Shown: in pieces, positions 61,858 through 64,000 of the stretch | Layout of the letters: every line of letters begins with the position of its first letter | Numbering within the stretch: position 1 is the first letter of the stretch | Assembly: GCF_036898095.1 (NCBI RefSeq) | Contig: NC_090765.1 | Location: 33,944,507 to 34,008,506, forward strand | Direction of reading: 5' to 3' | DNA from: Palaemon carinicauda | Taxonomy: Eukaryota; Arthropoda; Malacostraca; Decapoda; Palaemonidae | DNA: 64,000 nucleotides | Notes under the pieces: generated by a model | Told to the model about the DNA's origin: nothing | What the model saw: only the letters and a program-made list of their open reading frames with translations | Databases searched by the model: none | Position numbers and translations under genes: made by a program

Positions 61858-63999
61858 CTAACCCTGCACTTTGTCATGAGGCTTTTCATTCAGCAGTAAT
61901 TGATGCGCTAGCTGTTTGGGGGTCATGGCAGCTAATCTAGGTTGGGGCTTCTTTTCCGAGTTCTGATTGTTGATAGTTCTCCTGGCATTTTTGCTGTTAT
62001 CGGTCATATCTATGGAAGTTATGACTGTGCCAGCATTCTTTTCTTTCGTTGCTGATTGAGGCTAGAAGGGCCTTCCAAGTTCCACGGTGCTTTCGACAAA
62101 GGAATCTTCATTATATGCCTGAGTGTACTCCGTGTATTAGTCTTTTGATTATTCGTTGAGACCTGCAATGGTGTAGCTCTTCCTGCAGCCTCTAAGGATG
62201 TGTTTATTTGAAGCTTCCCAAAAACAGTGATTGGAAGCCATTGTAGTGCTGTGGGACTCGGCTGTTATTGGATATCAATCTCCAGGTCTTACTCGAAGCT
62301 TTCCAATTTTGCCTTGCACAAGTTGAATCTTGGTCTAGGTTTAGTTTGTTGGGGTCTGATCACAGGCTTGTGTCTATTATTATTGGTCGGTGTTGCAATT
62401 TTGGTATAGGGTCACCAATCTATTTTACAGTATCATCGTAATGTCTTGAGGCAAGTGCTAAGTCAGGGTTATATCTCCATCTCCAGCGTGTGCTCTGAAA
62501 GGATACTTTATCCTTTGCATCATGCAGGATTGTTAGGTCATGGGTTGCGACCAAGTTTTCGACGGCCTCACCATTACTGTTTGTATGGCTGTACCCTCAG
62601 GAGGTGCTTTGGCTATTGAAGTCATTAATTATAAGACATGAGTTGCTTCCTAGTTGGTAAGTTTTTGTCCATGGGAAGTTTGTTGTTGGTGGTTTATACA
62701 CATTCGTGGTGGTAATGTGTTCAGTGTTGCATGAGATGAAATCTTAATACTGTATGGTTTTTAGTTGTACAGTACTATACAGTACTGTATAGCAGAAATT
62801 ATGACAAAGTTAATTTTTCTAAAACTGTATCGTTAATAATTCTTAGTATAAATATACAGAAATAAAAAACTGACTTTTGAGTTGATTAAATAATTTATCG
62901 AAATGAAATTGTTCTTGAAAATAATTCAACAAAGACTGGTCAGTATTAACAGATTTGTGAGTGTTAGCAGCTACTAGGAGTTGATCTAATTAAAAATTAA
63001 GCCCTTGGGCTTATAGCATCTTGCTTTTCAAACTAGGGTTGTAGCCTAGCTTGTAATAATAATACATACATATACCAAGGCCCTTCCCCCAATTTTGGGG
63101 GGTAGCCAACATCAACAAATGAAACAAAAACAAAAAAGGGGACCTCTACTCTCTATGTTCCTCCCAGCCTAACAAGGGACTCAACCGAGTTCAGCTGGTA
63201 CTGCTAGGGTGCCACAGCCCACCCTCCCCCATTATCCACCACAGATGAAGCTTCATAATGCTGAATCCCCTACTGCTGCTACCTCCGCGGTCATCTAAGG
63301 CATCGGAGAAAGCAGCAGGGCCTACCGGAACTGCGTCACAATCGCTCACCATTCATTCCTATTTCTAGCACGCTCTCTTGCCTCTCTCACATCTATCCTC
63401 CTATCACCCAGAGCTTTCTTCACTCCATCCATCCACCAAAACCTTGGCCTTCTTCTTGTACTTCTCCCATCAATAATAATAATAATAATATTCTTTATTT
63501 GGGAAAATGGATTGTCTCTATGTACTAACTTCTTACTGAGAATTAAGTAAAGAGCACAGGATTGGTCATGAGTGTTGAATTTCATTTGTTTGGATATTTT
63601 TAGTTTATACATTGAGGATAAACGTTGAATTCCTTACTGTGTGATGTAGACCCAGGATGTTCTACATTTAACTTTACATTGTACAGTATGTCTGTATAAG
63701 ACTTTCATAATGTTTTGGATGACAAAGTTTTTTTTTTCTGTTTCGTGTCATCTTCATCAAAGGTTGGTCTTGATATCTTACGATGATGAAAATTATATGT
63801 CTTTAAAACTTTGTTGAACATTAATGGTATTGAATTTCTTTCAATTACATTAATGGTATTGAATTTCTTTCGATTGCAGTTCGTGTATGTGAATCAATGC
63901 TTTGCTCCAGCTCCAGACCAGATAATTAGAAACCTGTACGAATGCTTCGGTTCAGATGGCAAGTTAGTTTTGCACTACTGCAAGACACAGGCATGGGGC
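56060..63999 (+). CDS. ATG12: Autophagy protein ATG12, ubiquitin-like modifier (three exons)
   Basis: Ubiquitin-fold protein activated by ATG7 and transferred by ATG10 to ATG5. The ATG12-ATG5 conjugate, with ATG16L, promotes LC3/ATG8 lipidation on the phagophore. Exons 56060-56159, 59165-59301 and 63880-63999 join in frame to 119 residues. Residues 1-33 are a hydrophilic Glu/Thr/Gln-rich tail. From residue 31 the ubiquitin-like fold follows: [37 protein letters not shown], then [35 protein letters not shown] and [12 protein letters not shown]. The C-terminal Gly119 needed for conjugation is the last full codon (63997-63999); base 64000 (T) should start the stop codon, which lies outside. Somewhat shorter than human ATG12 (140), the difference being in the disordered N-terminus. 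No disabling change is seen. Confidence 0.97.
56230..57030. repeat. CCTAA/TTAGG-containing dispersed repeat cluster, ATG12 side
   Basis: Same modules as 49215-50100, again in both orientations (GGTTAGGTTAGGG at about 56330 and 56943; CCTTTGTATATGAACGGCC at 56467). Located in ATG12 intron 1 directly behind exon 1. A shorter piece is at 57850-57940. Confidence 0.75.
57031..57554. other. ATG12 intron 1, middle: nothing recognised
   Basis: AT-rich; a 104-codon frame at 57212-57526 shows no family resemblance. Confidence 0.4.
57555..57850. mobile_element. Non-autonomous DNA-transposon remnant, copy 1
   Basis: TACAGAAGGTCCTCGACTTA, CAAATCCAACTGAAAATAAC, CAACCTGATATTTATTTCAC, AACAGCTTCTTGGAACCTAT. 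The start resembles Tigger-like ends after a TA. Aligns with 28045-28325. Confidence 0.5.
57941..58654. other. ATG12 intron 1, right-centre: repeat-like, no gene
   Basis: A T-run at 58159-58173 and blocks related to 18.48-18.57 kb (CTTCCTCCCACTTAGGGATG at 58599). Confidence 0.4.
58655..58965. mobile_element. Related short inverted-repeat element
   Basis: Left ATTTGGAGATAATTCTTATT is inverted at GTGTATAGCTAGGTCAAATA..CGAATTATCTCAAAATTTG. The interior matches 18640-18790 (TTTCCCACCATCACCAACCC, CGGGGCTTCCCCGCTCC). ATG12 intron 1, 200 bp before exon 2. Confidence 0.55.
59165..59301 (+). CDS. ATG12: ATG12 coding exon 2
   Basis: Acceptor TTATTTCAG; encodes [40 protein letters not shown] and EPSESL. 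Donor is the weak GTTGGT at 59302. A GTATAT 4 nt further on looks closer to consensus but would break the frame, so 59301 is taken as the exon end. Confidence 0.95.
59880..60303. repeat. 51 bp minisatellite, about eight copies
   Basis: Unit starts CGGCTATCTCCAGTTTTGCC and ends CACTGTTTTGGGTGGGG; starts at 59941, 59992, 60043, 60094, 60145, 60196, 60247 plus a diverged unit at 59890. 51 bp is 17 codons, so several frames stay open for 130-239 codons. A CCAGTTTT/CCACTTTT variant separates outer and middle units. ATG12 intron 2. Confidence 0.93.
60600..62720 (-). mobile_element. Jockey-like non-LTR retrotransposon, degenerate
   Basis: Minus-strand frames in order: endonuclease end ([49 protein letters not shown], 62640-62430), then [22 protein letters not shown] (about 61570), [18 protein letters not shown] (61350), [15 protein letters not shown] (61160) and [16 protein letters not shown] (60885-60840). 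The active-site YADD is altered to DADT. Multiple frameshifts and a poly-T block (61814-61855) interrupt it. ATG12 intron 2, antisense. Confidence 0.82.
61814..61855. repeat. Poly-T tract
   Basis: About 42 T, inside the Jockey-like remnant; could be the poly-A tail of an antisense retroinsertion. Confidence 0.9.
63001..63062 (+). mobile_element. LINE family A tail, very short copy
   Basis: CCCTTGGGCTTATAGCATCT, AACTAGGGTTGTAGCCTAGC then TTGTAATAATAAT. 5' truncated to about 60 bp and abutting a family B tail. Confidence 0.7.
63063..63475 (-). mobile_element. LINE family B tail
   Basis: TACATACATATACCAAGGCC, the family 3' UTR, and the end of the RT frame ([27 protein letters not shown] on the minus strand), ending near an (AAT)n stub at 63474-63488. 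ATG12 intron 2. Confidence 0.75.
63818..63875 (+). repeat. 29 bp tandem duplication across the ATG12 intron 2 acceptor tract
   Basis: ACATTAATGGTATTGAATTT CTTTCAATT (63818-63846) is repeated at 63847-63875 with one change (CGATT), immediately followed by GCAG. Both copies contain the same potential branch site and pyrimidine stretch, but only the second is followed by AG. Confidence 0.9.
63880..63999 (+). CDS. ATG12: ATG12 coding exon 3 (C-terminus with conjugating Gly)
   Basis: Acceptor CGATTGCAG ends at 63879. Encodes [31 protein letters not shown] and [14 protein letters not shown] with terminal Gly is the site of the isopeptide bond to ATG5. 120 nt, 40 codons; the stop codon begins at the last base of the window. 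Confidence 0.96.
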
Positions 64000-64000
64000 T

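Overview
This is an animal (eukaryotic) genomic window, most probably from a decapod crustacean (shrimp, prawn, crab or crayfish). Two single-copy genes have interrupted reading frames with GT..AG introns. The introns are long and full of repeats. (AAT)n, (CT/GA)n, (CA)n and (AT)n microsatellites are very dense, TTAGG-type words (the arthropod telomere unit) occur in dispersed repeats, and the LINE tails look like those I associate with decapods. The taxon is inference; the two genes are not.

Genes. (1) AACS, acetoacetyl-CoA synthetase, lies on the minus strand from the start codon at 50277 to the left edge. Nine coding exons (50277-50169, 44432-44211, 40709-40498, 25804-25608, 19425-19284, 13968-13888, 8869-8746, 5009-4821, 632-401) join in frame to 502 codons. 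Roughly the last quarter of the protein is off the left edge. (2) ATG12, the ubiquitin-like autophagy modifier, lies on the plus strand with three exons (56060-56159, 59165-59301, 63880-63999). The 119-residue protein ends with its conjugating glycine at the last complete codon of the window. The genes diverge, with start codons 5.8 kb apart. (3) A decayed intronless copy of SAP18 (about 21440-21805, plus strand) sits in AACS intron 4.

Mobile DNA fills the introns. AACS intron 8: LINE endonuclease fragment (3.5-4.2 kb). Intron 7: tRNA-derived SINE and two LINE tails. Intron 6: degenerate Tigger/pogo transposon split by a second SINE copy, then a decayed LINE reverse transcriptase with an AAT tail. 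Intron 5: a 1.9 kb LINE reverse-transcriptase copy on the minus strand and a large non-coding repeat. Intron 4: SAP18 pseudogene, a tandem duplication carrying CT arrays and a GC-rich repeat block. Intron 3 (14.7 kb): a structurally complete 3.9 kb Tigger-like element with TA target duplication and one in-frame stop, several long non-coding repeats and a 301 bp TTAA-flanked MITE. Intron 1: a 4 kb element bounded by inverted repeats with a strongly GC-rich minisatellite core. Between the genes: LINE tails, AAT/ATT arrays, a CA array and two LINE coding fragments. ATG12 intron 2: a 51 bp minisatellite and a Jockey-like LINE.

Most long open frames in the window are artefacts of low-complexity or tandem repeats. 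The most interesting repeat signal is a group of dispersed, apparently non-coding elements sharing a palindromic end module (GTTTGTAT...GGAACAAA), including a 4 kb inverted-repeat-bounded copy in AACS intron 1. No CRISPR array, operon or prokaryotic defence locus is present.
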